In this document: piece by piece, positions 12,216 to 23,054 of the stretch
How positions within the stretch are numbered: the stretch's first letter is position 1
Layout: every line of letters starts with the position of its first letter
Assembly: GCA_051453625.1 (NCBI GenBank)
Contig: JBOZIK010000001.1
Location: 95,952,091 to 96,010,410, forward strand
Direction of reading: 5' to 3'
DNA: 58,320 nt
Source of the DNA: Welwitschia mirabilis
Lineage: Eukaryota > Gnetophyta > Gnetopsida > Welwitschiales
Translations under genes and position numbers: made by a program
Notes under the pieces: model-generated
The model's input: only the letters and a program-made list of their open reading frames with translations
The model's database searches: none
Told to the model about the DNA's origin: nothing

Positions 12216-13248
12216 CCCAAGTTATGGAAGGACTTAGTGAGAAGAAAGCAAAAACATATCATTTCTAGTAAAGTTTTTCTTGCCTAATCTCTTTCCAACT
12301 TAGTTATAAAAAATTGTCCTAGATTCAAAGATTCTGGGGCTATAATTATCAGTATTACTTTATAAGAAAATAAAATAATTAGGAATGCTTTGATTGAGAT
12401 AGGTGCAAGTGTAAACATCCTGTCTCTTTATATATGTAAAAGACTCAGGTTAGAAAGCAGAGTTAAACCTATACATATCATCTTAGAGTTAGTTGATATC
12501 TCAATTAAGATATCTCTAGGAATTATTAAGATCTAGTTATCCAACTTGAGGAAGCTTTTTATCCCATTGATGTTGTCATAATTGAAATAGAGCATAATAG
12601 AGGATATCTACTACTTCTAGAAAGAGATTTTTATGCTAGTGCCCATTGTATTATTAACAACCAATTTAGAATGATGAGATATCACTTTGACAACAAAGAA
12701 ATTACCATTAGCGTCTTTGATGCTACTAAAAAAGACACAGGGACTGATTTCAACATTGAANNNNNNNNNNNNNNNNNNNNNNNNNNNNNNNNNNNNNNNN
12801 NNNNNNNNNNNNNNNNNNNNNNNNNNNNNNNNNNNNNNNNNNNNNNNNNNNNNNNNNNNNNNNNNNNNNNNNNNNNNNNNNNNNNNNNNNNNNNNNNNNN
12901 NNNNNNNNNNNNNNNNNNNNNNNNNNNNNNNNNNNNNNNNNNNNNNNNNNNNNNNNTATACATATCATCTTAGAGTTAGTTGATACCTTGATTAAGAAAT
13001 CTCTAGGAATTATTAAGATCTAGTTATCCAACTTGAGGAAGCTTTTTATCACATTTATGTTTTCATAATTGAAATAGAGCATAATAGAGGATATCTACTA
13101 CTTCTAGAAAGAGATTTTTATGCTAATGCCCATTGTATCATTAACACCCAATTTGGAATGATGAGATATCACTTTGACAATAAAGAAATTACCATTAGAG
13201 TCTTTGATGCTACTGAAAAAAGACACAGGGACTAATTTCAACATTTAA
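12216..13248 (+). pseudogene. pol: pol: aspartic protease, decayed, end present twice
   Basis: The retroviral-type aspartic protease releases Gag and Pol products. Seen: PRFKDSG, then ALIEIGASVN where Athila proteases have a D-L-G-A-S active site, then LSLYICKRLRL, VDISIKISLGI and a degenerate late LLLLERDF motif. The catalytic Asp codon is replaced by GAG (Glu) at 12396-12398. Several stops and frame changes are present. The second half occurs twice around the 196-N gap: 12470-12760 and 12957-13248, nearly identical. Non-functional as read. Confidence 0.75.
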
Positions 13249-13340
13249 GATGACTTTAAATGAACTTTGTTTTTATAAAATCAANNNNNNNNNNNNNNNN
13301 NNNNNNNNNNNNNNNNNNNNNNNNNNNNNNNNNNNNNNNN

Positions 13341-13758
13341 TAAAATAAACTATCTTAAGTTTGAGAATGAAGTTTTTGAAGATAAGGAAGAAATCCAACA
13401 TTTGTACTTAATAGAAAAGCTTTTTGAAGATTGTCGTCCCATGTCTGTCATCCCCACAACAGATGGGATGACATCCCAACATGACATTCATGAGCTTAAG
13501 AAATTATCCCAAGGTATAAAATACATATTTTTATCTGAAATCAAATGAAACCCTTGATCATCAATGACTTTCTTACTCCTCAACAAGAATCAGATTTGAC
13601 TTCATTCTTAGAATCAAAGAAAAATGCCTTTTCTTAGACACATAAAGACTTAGACGCCATTTTTCTTTCCATAGTTCAACATAAAATCTATCTTAAAGAA
13701 ATGCCAAACTTGTTAGGCAACCCCAAAGAAGGCTAAATCCAATCCTAAAATAAATTGA
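13341..13758 (+). pseudogene. pol: pol: protease-RT linker, decayed
   Basis: LSQGIKYIFLSEIK, then PQQESDLTSFLESKKNAFS and a THKDL motif correspond to the conserved segment that precedes Gypsy RT (usually ...AFAWSYKDL in this lineage). A TGG-to-TAG change gives the stop before THKDL. A perfect 9-bp inverted repeat, TGTCATCCC (13446-13454) with GGGATGACA (13465-13473), lies inside this coding stretch. Confidence 0.65.
13446..13473 (+). repeat. Hairpin of the CATCCCC family inside pol
   Basis: TGTCATCCC and GGGATGACA form a perfect 9-bp stem with a 10-nt loop. The same motif occurs in the leader, LTRs and 3' region of this element and of element 2. Confidence 0.7.
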
Positions 13759-14224
13759 TAAGATGAAATCATTAAACTTATAGATGCTAGAATTATTTAT
13801 GCCATAGCTGATAGTAAGTGGGTTATCCCTTTAATAGTAGTACCAAAGAAAGGAGGAAAATGGAGAATGTGCATCAATTTTAAAAAACTCAATGAGGTCA
13901 CCAAAAAAGTTCATTTCTCTTTACCCTTTCTTGATCAAGTTCTTGATAGAATCCAAGGTCATGCCTATTATTATTTTTTTGATGGGTATAGTGGCTATAA
14001 TCAAATATGCATACCAAGTGAAGACCAAGCTGAAACAACCTTCACATCTCCTTTTGGAACCTTTAATTTCAAACAAATGACCTTTGGACTTTGAAATTCT
14101 CCTGGAACCTTTTAAAGAACCATGATGGGAATCTTTTTTGATATGATAGAAGACCCTATTGAAATCTTTATGAATGACTTCTTCATCTTTAGTGATACTT
14201 TTAAATAAACTATAATGAGGTCAG
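13759..14224 (+). pseudogene. pol: pol: reverse transcriptase, decayed
   Basis: Copies element RNA into DNA. One frame reads through fingers and palm: SKWVIPLIVVPKKGGKWRMC, FKKLNEVTKKVHFSLPFLDQ, DGYSGYNQI, FTSPFGTFNFKQMTFGL, IEIFMNDFFIFSD. This follows Athila RT closely. Stops occur at 14092 (TGA) and 14113 (CAA to TAA). The second catalytic Asp pair (M-D-D in relatives) reads M-N-D, a G-to-A type change that would abolish activity. The C-terminal part is lost in the 523-N gap starting at 14225. Confidence 0.88.
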
Positions 14225-14747
14225 NNNNNNNNNNNNNNNNNNNNNNNNNNNNNNNNNNNNNNNNNNNNNNNNNNNNNNNNNNNNNNNNNNNNNNNNNNNN
14301 NNNNNNNNNNNNNNNNNNNNNNNNNNNNNNNNNNNNNNNNNNNNNNNNNNNNNNNNNNNNNNNNNNNNNNNNNNNNNNNNNNNNNNNNNNNNNNNNNNNN
14401 NNNNNNNNNNNNNNNNNNNNNNNNNNNNNNNNNNNNNNNNNNNNNNNNNNNNNNNNNNNNNNNNNNNNNNNNNNNNNNNNNNNNNNNNNNNNNNNNNNNN
14501 NNNNNNNNNNNNNNNNNNNNNNNNNNNNNNNNNNNNNNNNNNNNNNNNNNNNNNNNNNNNNNNNNNNNNNNNNNNNNNNNNNNNNNNNNNNNNNNNNNNN
14601 NNNNNNNNNNNNNNNNNNNNNNNNNNNNNNNNNNNNNNNNNNNNNNNNNNNNNNNNNNNNNNNNNNNNNNNNNNNNNNNNNNNNNNNNNNNNNNNNNNNN
14701 NNNNNNNNNNNNNNNNNNNNNNNNNNNNNNNNNNNNNNNNNNNNNNN

Positions 14748-15400
14748 AAGTAGACATCATTAAAAATCTTAATCCTCTAACAAATCTTAAACAAGTTAGA
14801 TCTTTCCTTTGACATGCCCATTTTAACCACCAATTTATCCATGACTATGCTAAAACTTATAAACCTCTCTACTCCTTACTTGAAAAAGATGTTAAAATCA
14901 AGTGGATCAACTCTTGCCAACTTGCTTTTGAAACTCTTAAGAAAAGCATCTCTTTTGAACCTATTATCACAGGTCTTGATTGGAATAAATATTTTGAACT
15001 TATGTGTGATGTAAGCAACATTGTTGTAGGGGAGGAGTTCTTAGTCAAAAATATGAGAAAGGTTTCAAAGTCATGTCTTACCTTAGCGAAACTTTGACAA
15101 GTATCTAATCTAACTACACTACCACTGAGAGAGAAATCCTTTCTATCATCTTTTGCTTAGATCATCTTTAACATGATCTTCTTAATTTCTACATTAATAT
15201 TTACATGGACCATGTAGCTATCTACTATCTCATGACCAAAAATGATTCAAGTGCCAAACTTATTAGATGGATCCTTTTAATGCAAGAATTTAATCTTACC
15301 ATCATTGATAAGGCTGGGTCGCATTGCTGATCATATTTCTTGACTTACTTACTTTCTTGATGAAACTCCTATTAATGACTCCTTTCCAAATGAGCAACTC
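14748..15400 (+). pseudogene. pol: pol: RNase H and RT connection, decayed
   Basis: RNase H degrades the RNA strand during reverse transcription. Seen in order: NLKQVRSFL, FIHDYAKTYKPLYSLLEKD, FELMCDVSN (catalytic Asp), NYTTTEREIL (catalytic Glu), YMDHVAIYYL (catalytic Asp) and LIRWILLMQEFNLTI. A TGA stop lies in the first motif and a TAA (from CAA) just before NYTTTERE. A frame change lies near 15031 after the MCD motif. Catalytic residues survive although the frame does not. Confidence 0.85.
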
Positions 15401-15534
15401 TTTATAATTGAATAAATTTATGCTATCTCTTCTTCTCACCCCACTCCTTAATATGCTGACATTGTAAATTACCTACTGACTATAAAAACTCCTCAGCATT
15501 GGAACCATAATCAACAAAAAACCTTTTCTCCATA

Positions 15535-16607
15535 GGATTAGTGACTATGAGTGGAATGAGCCTCATATTTATTAGACATAGTAAAGATCAAATTATGCGT
15601 TAATGTGTGCCTGAATGGGAAACATTAAAAGTTTTAAAACTTTGTTATAGTGGAGTTTGTAGGAGTCATTTTAGTGACCAAAAGNNNNNNNNNNTAAAAA
15701 TTCTTCACTCTAGTTTTTATTGGCCCACTCTTTTTAAGGATTCATTTGACTTCTCTCAGGAGTGTGATGCTTGTCAACATTATGATAGCCTCACTCGTTC
15801 TCATGATGTGTCCCTCAAACCTATACTTGAATGTGAACCTTTTGATTGTTAGGGAATTGACTTTGTAGGCCCAATTTCACCACCTTCTAATGAGAAGAAT
15901 TATATCTTAGTAGCTGTGTATTATGTTCCTAAGTGGGTTGAAGATACTTCAACCATAAANNNNNNNNNNNNNNNNNNNNNNNNNNNNNNNNNNNNNNNNN
16001 NNNNNNNNNNNNNNNNNNNNNNNNNNNNNNNNNNNNNNNNNNNNNNNNNNNNNNNNNNNACTCTTTTTAAGGATTCATTTGACTTCTCTTGGGAGTGTGA
16101 TGCTTGTCAACATTATGGTAGCCTCACTCGTTCTCATGATGTATTCCTCAAACCTATACTTGAATGTGAACCTTTTAATTGTTGGGGAATTGACTTTGTA
16201 GGCCCAATTTTACCACCTTCTAATGAGAAGGATTATATCTTAGTAGCTGTGTATTATGTTCCTAAGTGGGTTGAAGCTACTTCAGCCATCAAAAATGATG
16301 CTCGAACTGTTTGCAACTTTGTTCAAAATCATATTTTTTAATGATTTAGTTTTCCATGCATTATCATTAGTGATCAAGAAACACACTTCATTAATCACCT
16401 CTTTCGAAAACTTCTTCTATCCATTAGTGTTAAATATAGAATTGCTTATGCCTATCATCCTCAAACCAATGGTCAAGCTGAAAATGCAAATAGAGAGATG
16501 AAGAAAATGCTTCGAAAATTAGTCTTTGTCGATAAGAAGACTTAGTCCTCTAAACTTAATGATGTTATTTGGGCTTACTGTACTACTTGGCATAATTATT
16601 TAGGTTT
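15535..16607 (+). pseudogene. pol: pol: integrase, decayed, middle part present twice
   Basis: Integrase inserts element DNA into the host. N-terminal zinc domain: EWNEPHIY, CVPEWETLKVLKLCYSG, SHF and CDACQ; the first zinc His reads Tyr (C-to-T type). Core: GIDFVGP (first Asp), IISDQETHF (second Asp) and AYHPQTNGQAENANREMK (Glu), so the D-D-E set is present. Segment 15727-15959 recurs at 16060-16292 across a 100-N gap with about 5% difference; copy 1 has TAG at 15850 where copy 2 keeps TGG at 16183. The core is cut by stops and by the 212-N gap at 16608. Confidence 0.88.
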
Positions 16608-16819
16608 NNNNNNNNNNNNNNNNNNNNNNNNNNNNNNNNNNNNNNNNNNNNNNNNNNNNNNNNNNNNNNNNNNNNNNNNNNNNNNNNNNNNNNNNNNNNN
16701 NNNNNNNNNNNNNNNNNNNNNNNNNNNNNNNNNNNNNNNNNNNNNNNNNNNNNNNNNNNNNNNNNNNNNNNNNNNNNNNNNNNNNNNNNNNNNNNNNNNN
16801 NNNNNNNNNNNNNNNNNNN

Positions 16820-17040
16820 AAAGATTATTCATAAATAGTTTGAACTTGGCCAACTTGTCGTATTGTATAACACTTGAGTACACCTTCTATACAATAAGTT
16901 AACTTCTAAATAATTAGGTCCTTATCTTATTGAAAAACTAATTCAAATGGCTCAGTTGAAATCTCTAATTTAAACACTAGAGAAATCTAAAAAGTTAATG
17001 GATAAAGGTTAAAACTTTATAAGTCATCTCTTGATGAAAC
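16820..17040 (+). pseudogene. pol: pol: integrase C-terminal tail, decayed
   Basis: GQLVVLYNT, LYNKLTSK and LGPYLIEKL followed by KSKKLMDKG match the end of Athila integrase (GQxVLLYNS, LKSxWxGPY, ...VNGxRLK). The same tail, better preserved, is at 44900-45060 in element 2. Several stops. Confidence 0.7.
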
Positions 17041-17526
17041 CTTGAGCATGATAAAAGCACTTATTTTGGAATCCCCTATTCAAGAGGAGAACCTTCCTTT
17101 TTCCATTATCTAAATTCTTTCTTCAGTCATTTATTTGGTTAACATTATGTTATCACTTGAATATGTTTAACTTGACATCTATATGTTTAACTTGACATAT
17201 GTATTTACTAATAAAGGTTCCTTTATGAGTAATATTTTACTTGGGCATTTATAATGATAAAATTGGCTTAATCTAATTTTCAAACATTCGAATGTCTATG
17301 AACTTCTTTTAAAAGAAAGATGTCTTGATCCTTTTTTTATCTTTCAATGATATGAGTAATTAGTTATTTTTGTAGGATTTTACTTTTCGACTCATCTCAT
17401 TTCTTCACTTTTATCCTTATAAGTGTTTGATCATGTGGAATGATATTTAGGAAAAGAAAAAAGAAAAAGGGAAAAAAAATAACTACCATGCTCTTTCATG
17501 TTATATCTGTACAAATATGGTAATCA

Positions 17527-17686
17527 TGATGTCCTACCACAAGCACACTGGGGCAGATATTCCTGAGAGGGGCCTTTGATAGTATGATATGATAGATGTG
17601 GAAACTCCATTGGGGAGTTGGTTGACCATGCTATGTAGGTTCTTACTCCTTTGACAGTGGTTTTACTCCCCTTATCATGGACAAAT
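17527..17686 (+). other. Conserved 3' block with hairpin (element 1)
   Basis: The block starting GATGTCCTACCACAAG and ending TCATGGAC is shared with element 2 (45488-45650, 46786-46950) and is GC-richer than its surroundings. It contains a stem AACTCC (17603-17608) with GGAGTT (17614-17619) and a 5-nt loop. In element 2 the same stem reads AACTCC with GGGGTT, keeping all six pairs with one G-U. No frame is clearly coding. Function unknown. Confidence 0.6.
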
Positions 17687-18456
17687 AANNNNNNNNNNNN
17701 NNNNNNNNNNNNNNNNNNNNNNNNNNNNNNNNNNNNNNNNNNNNNNNNNNNNNNNNNNNNNNNNNNNNNNNNNNNNNNNNNNNNNNNNTATCATGGATAA
17801 ATAAATCGCTTTTCTTTATTTATTTCTAGTACTTCCACATGATCACTCTACTTTTTGGATTTTAGTGTTTGTTTTGACATAGTAGTTTATAAGTTTCTAT
17901 CTTTTAATAGCTTTTTATCTTATCATTTATTGTTTGATAACATTAGCATACTCGATATCATCATAATCATTACCTAATTGAGTGGAACTTTATGAATTTT
18001 TACATTATGTCAGGCATCATTAATCAAGTTATTTTATGGTTGTTGCTAAGGGAATTTGTTAGGTTAGCATTTAGAGTAATAAAGTAATCTTCTTCATGTT
18101 CCTAGTTGTTCATTTTTATTTTGTTTTTCTTTAGTTATTTTGTTTAATTTTCAAAGTCATTTTTCCATACTTTTTTCAGCATCATATCATGGACCTAATC
18201 ATTTTTCTAGTTCTTGTTATGTTTTTGAGAGGATGGTTGTCTCTTTTGATAGGTTTTCTTGATCAAAAGAGTTCCAACTTTCTATGCATTCAGGTACATT
18301 TGAGGCATCTTTGAGTAGTACATCTTCTCCTTCGTGCATTTTCCTCTACTATCTCTTTCCCTTCTCCATTATGCAGTTATTTTTTAGGCTAAGTCTTTAG
18401 GTTGCTACCTCTTTTCTATTGCTTGTCCACATTTTCTAATTTTCTGATGTTTTTCT

Positions 18457-19913
18457 AGATTTATCTACCTCTCTAAAATATTTTTTTGATGTATGTCGTC
18501 CACCTATGTCATTCCCATAATAGAGGAAATGACACTCTCTTTTTCTTGATGGTGCAATCTGGGATGTCTTGCTTCTTCTGTGGGAGGGGTAGGATATCCT
18601 TCTAGGTGTTAATCTATTTTTATCAGCATAAAACTTTTAATTTCTGATCTTTTATGATCTAATTTTATGTTGGGTTGTTTGGATATGTTTTTCATGCTAT
18701 TTGAATAAATTTTTTATAGCATTCATACACTTTATCATGCAAGATTTAGTAGCACTTTTACATGTCTTTCTATAGTCATGTTTTTTAATCATCTAAATTA
18801 TGTTATATTTACTTTTGTTCCTTGCCTTTTTGATGATACTTTTGAATCTCAAGACATCATATTTCAGAAATAGTACTACTTAAGATATTACATTAGTCCA
18901 TTTTCATTGTTCTATAACATGCAAACATAGCTTCATTTTTGATAAGCCATCAAGTACCTTTTTATGATTCCTTTGGGTGTATCATATTCTTTCATTCTAT
19001 AGTGACATGCTTAAGTAGGGGGCTTAGGAAATTTTTTATCACTTATATTTACTTGTTAATGATATCATTTTTCTATGAACTCAATTTACATTCTTTTAGG
19101 TACCCTTTTTTTTATATCTTAGACAAATTNNNNNNNNNNNNNNNNNNNNNNNNNNNNNNNNNNNNNNNNNNNNNNNNNNNNNNNNNNNNNNNNNNNNNNN
19201 NNNNNNNNNNNNNNNNNNNNNNNNNNNNNAGATTTACCTACCTCTCTAAAATAATTTTTTAATGTCTGTTGTCCACCTATGTCATCCACCTATGTCATCC
19301 CCATAATAGAGGAGATGACACTCTCTTTTTCTTGATGGTGCAATCTGGGACGTCTTGCTTCTCCTGTGGGAGGGGTAGGACACCCTTCTAAGTGTTAATC
19401 TATTTTTATCAGCATAAAATTTTTAATTTTTGATCTTTTATGATCTAATTTATTTTTTGTTGTTTGGATATGTTTTTCAGGCTATTCAAATAAATTCTTT
19501 GTAGCATTCATGTACTTTATCATGCAAGATTTAGTAATGCTTTTACATGTCTTTCTATAGTCATGTTTTCTGATCATCTGAATTATGCTATATTTACTTT
19601 TTTTTCTTGCCTTTTTGATGATACTATTGAATCTCAAGACATCATATTTCAGAAATAGTACTACTTAAGATATCACGTTAGTCCATTTTCATTGTTCTAT
19701 AATATGCATACATAACTTCATTTTTTATAAGCCATCAAGTACCTTTTTATGATTCCTTTGGTGTATCATATTCTTTCATTCTGTAGTGACATGCTTAAGT
19801 AGGGGGCTTAGGAAATTTTTTAGCACTTATATTTACTTGTTAATGATATAATTTTTCTATGAACTCAATTTACATTCTTTTAGGTACCTTTTTTTTTATA
19901 TCTTAGATAAATT
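18457..19913 (+). repeat. About 675-bp segment present twice across a 100-N gap
   Basis: 18457-19129 (673 bp) and 19230-19913 (684 bp) are direct near-copies flanking the gap 19130-19229. Each contains a CATCCCC-family inverted repeat: TGTCATTCC with GAAATGACA, and TGTCATCCC with GAGATGACA. Probably assembly-derived. Confidence 0.75.
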
Positions 19914-20320
19914 GGCTCGCAATTTAGTTAATCACTTAGTTTATTAGGGACTAACAAGGATAACTAGGAGGCTATGTTGTAATGCCAATTTATGGGAATT
20001 TAATGGTGTATTTTGAGTACTTTTGTAGGACATTTATACAGGTTTTGATGCAATACTAATAACTATAAAGATCTAATAGGATGATTAGTAAAACATGTGA
20101 TACTTAGCATTTTTTATAGTTTCTTAGGCTTGTTCTAATATTGCAGAANNNNNNNNNNNNNNNNNNNNNNNNNNNNNNNNNNNNNNNNNNNNNNNNNNNN
20201 NNNNNNNNNNNNNNNNNNNNNNNNNNNNNNNNNNNNNNNNNNNNNNNNCTTTTTTTTAGATCTGAGACAAATTGGCTCACAATTTACTTGATCACTTATT
20301 TTATTAGGGACTAACAAGGA

Positions 20321-20334
20321 TAACTAGGAGGCTA
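20321..20334 (+). other. Polypurine-tract-like site before 3' LTR (element 1)
   Basis: TAACTAGGAGGCTA lies directly before the 3' LTR. Element 2 has TAAGTGGAAGGCTA in the same place (11 of 14 identical). The position fits the plus-strand primer site of LTR elements, although it is less purine-pure than usual. Confidence 0.5.
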
Positions 20335-23049
20335 TGTTGTAATGCCAATTTGTGGGAATTTAATGGTGTATTTTGAGTACTTTTGTAGGACATTTATATA
20401 ATTTTTGATGTAAAACTAATAACTATGAAGATCTAATAGGATGATTAGTAAAACATGTGATACTTAGCATTTTTTGTAGTTTCTTAGGCTTGTTCTAATA
20501 CTGCAGAATTGGAAGAAGGACTTTATCATGTAAAAGACTGACTTACCTTATAGAAAGAAGTAAAGGAACACCATCGTCCCCTCAGTCATCCCTATAATAC
20601 ATAGGACTACCAAACTACTGACATGGACAGAGCCTACAACACTGATAGTAGCACATGGAGTACATGATGATAGGGCATCATCCGCTCCGTCGTCGAGATG
20701 ATGAACATGATGAGGACATAAGTAACATGTGCAGACAATCCATGGGATAGACAATATCACATGGACATGTAACCCAAGTAGTTTAGACGGCACTGTCCCC
20801 TCTATAGTGTGGATGACAGTCGAGACAACAACTATTTTCACGTGTCTACAATAAATATCATTGTAAATGAAGTCAAATAACCCATGTGAGTCATTAGAAT
20901 TTTTGTTTCCCACTTTAGGGTTTTGCCTCCAAATATTCAAGTGAAAAACTATAAATTTCCTTCTCCTCCTTCATTTTCACTCCATCTTCTATACCTAATG
21001 CTTATGACAGAGGATTAAAGGGTAAGAGGTCCATCCTATGGTACAGAAAGAGTTTCCTTGATATGAGGCTGTATCTCTTGCATTAAGGTGCTATTGTTAC
21101 AATTTGTAAGTGGATGTTGTTCTAATTACTCTTTTATTAATATAATTTCTTCTTTCATTTCAATATTGTGATGTCCCTTATGGTTTAAGTTAGTTACAAT
21201 TGTGTGACAGATCTGTGATTTATTTAGATCATAAGGACAACCTTTATTAAGGTTAAACTTGGTTAGTAGTAGTAGATTTACATTGCACTTCATTTCATTT
21301 TATATCGCATATTTCATATTCTTACTTAGATAGATTTCATAGTTTATGTTGGTTAAGAACTAGTAGATGCTCTTCTTAATTGATATAAGTTATAGATAAA
21401 NNNNNNNNNNTATGGTTTAAGTCAGTCATAGTTGTGTGATAGATCTATGATTTATTTAAGTCATAAGGGAAACCTTTGTTAAGGTTGACCTTGACTAGTA
21501 GTAGCAGATTGCATTGTACTTCATTTCATTTCATATCGCATATTACATATTTTTACTTAGATAGATCTCATAGTTTATATTGGTTAAGAACTAGTAGATT
21601 GTCTTCTTAATTGATATAAGTTATGGAGAAAGTAGTCTTTATGACAGATAGACTAGGATCTATGTATGATCCATTTCCATTTCCATTTCCTTTTCCATTT
21701 TCATTCACTTGCATTTCATTTCCATTTATCATTGCATTTACTTGTTTATTTCNNNNNNNNNNNNNNNNNNNNNNNNNNNNNNNNNNNNNNNNNNNNNNNN
21801 NNNNNNNNNNNNNNNNNNNNNNNNNNNNNNNNNNNNNNNNNNNNNNNNNNNNGATGGACATGATGAGGACATAAGTAACATGTGCAGATAACCCATGGGG
21901 TAGACAGTATTACATGGAAATGCAACCCAAGTAGTTTAGGTGGCACTGTCCCCTCTATCATGTGGATGACAGTCGAGACAACAACTATTTTCACATGTCT
22001 ATAATAAATATCATTGTAAATAAAGTCAAATGACCCATGTAAGTCATTAGGATTTCTGTTTCCCACTTTAGGGTTTTGCCTCCAAATCTTCAAGTGTAAA
22101 ACTATAAATTCCCTTCTTCTCCTTCATTTTCACTCCATCTTCTATACCCAATGCTTATGAAAGAGGATTGAAGGGTAAGAGGTTCATCCTATGCTACAGA
22201 AAGAGTCTCATTGATATGAGGCTGTATCTCTTGCATTAAGGTGCTATTGTTATAATTTGTAAGTGGATGTTGTTCTAATTACTCTTTTATTAATACAATT
22301 TCTTCTTTCATTTCAATATTGTGATGTCCCTTATGGTTTAAGTTATTCATAGTTGTGTGATAGATCTATGATTTATTTAGGTCATAAGAAAAACCTTTGT
22401 TAAGGTCGACCTTGATTAGTAGTAGTAGATTGCATTGTACTTCATTTCATTTCATATCACATATTACATATTTTTACTTAGATAGATCTTATAGTTTATA
22501 TTGGTTAAGAACTAGTAGACTATCTTCTTAATTGATATAAGTTATGGAGAAAGTAGTCTTTATGATAGAAAGACTAGGATCTAAGTATGATCCATTTCCT
22601 TTTCCATTTTAATTCACTTGCATTTCATTTCCATTTAGCATTGCATTTACTTATTTATTTCCTTTCAGTTTTTATAAGACAAATAGACTAAAAATACTTT
22701 GGCAAATCAATTCTGTAACTCTAAGCCTAGTGCCTTCATTAGATTATGGCATTTGGATNNNNNNNNNNNNNNNNNNNNNNNNNNNNNNNNNNNNNNNNNN
22801 NNNNNNNNNNNNNNNNNNNNNNNNNNNNNNNNNNNNNNNNNNNNNNNNNNNNNNNNNNTTCAATTTTTATAAGATAAAAAGACTAAAAATACTTTGGCAA
22901 ATCAATTCTGTAACTCTAAGCCTAGTGCCTTCATTAGATTATGGCATTTGGATGAACTTCCATCTATACTAGAGTGTGTTTTCTACAATTTACATGATTT
23001 ATAGGTTTACCTCAAGGATTTCCAAATTGCATTAAATTACACCGCAACA
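20335..23049 (+). repeat. 3' LTR of element 1 (inflated by gap duplications)
   Basis: Starts TGTTGTAATGCC and ends ACCGCAACA, followed at once by the CCTAT target duplication. The LTR start also appears at 19975 because of the gap duplication. Three further gaps (21401-21410, 21753-21852, 22759-22858) each repeat earlier LTR sequence. Removing them leaves about 1.37 kb. TATAAAT boxes lie near 20950 and 22100. Confidence 0.88.
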
Positions 23050-23054
23050 CCTAT
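23050..23054. repeat. Target-site duplication of element 1, right
   Basis: CCTAT, identical to 7146-7150, directly follows the terminal CA of the 3' LTR. Confidence 0.85.

Larger units (their letters stand above)
17041..20334 (+). other. Element 1 long 3' non-coding region
   Basis: About 3.3 kb between pol and the 3' LTR, where some Athila elements have an env-like ORF. I see no long ORF or envelope-like domain on the + strand. It holds the conserved GC-richer block at 17527-17686, CATCCCC-family hairpins near 18507 and 19293, and two gap duplications (18457-19129 with 19230-19913; 19889-20148 with 20249-20508). True length is nearer 2.3 kb. Confidence 0.65.
7151..23049 (+). mobile_element. 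Element 1: Athila-like Ty3/Gypsy LTR retrotransposon
   Basis: This is a full-structure but decayed element: 5' LTR, primer-binding site resembling tRNA-Asp, leader, gag, protease, reverse transcriptase, RNase H, integrase, a long 3' non-coding region and 3' LTR, bounded by CCTAT duplications. The domain order PR-RT-RH-IN defines Ty3/Gypsy. The wording of the RT (DGYSGYNQI), RNase H (FELMCD, TTERE) and integrase (EPH, FYWPTLFKD, GIDFVGP, YHPQTNGQ) regions is closest to Athila/Tat elements as I know them. Unlike typical Athila RT, it lacks the short insertion before the RMCI motif. Stops and frameshifts interrupt every domain. By eye the two LTRs differ by about 11% over their first 200 bp, so the insertion is old. 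N gaps with duplicated flanks inflate the apparent 15.9-kb length. Confidence 0.9.

Noticed and set aside
17560-17620. Possible ribozyme or tRNA-like fold in the conserved 3' block
   Set aside because: Only one short hairpin is supported; no CTGATGA core and no cloverleaf arms.
20548-20940. 130-codon minus-strand open frame in the 3' LTR
   Set aside because: Lies inside the LTR; related frames at 7876-8103 and 21746-22093 are the same LTR text repeated by gap duplications, not a gene.
21660-21740. TTTCCATTTCCA-type microsatellite as an independent repeat
   Set aside because: It is part of the LTR and recurs in each LTR copy; only a short local expansion.
7146-23054. Element 1 as two nested insertions because LTR parts appear several times
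   Set aside because: Every extra LTR part starts directly after an N gap and repeats immediately preceding sequence; one pair of target duplications explains the whole.
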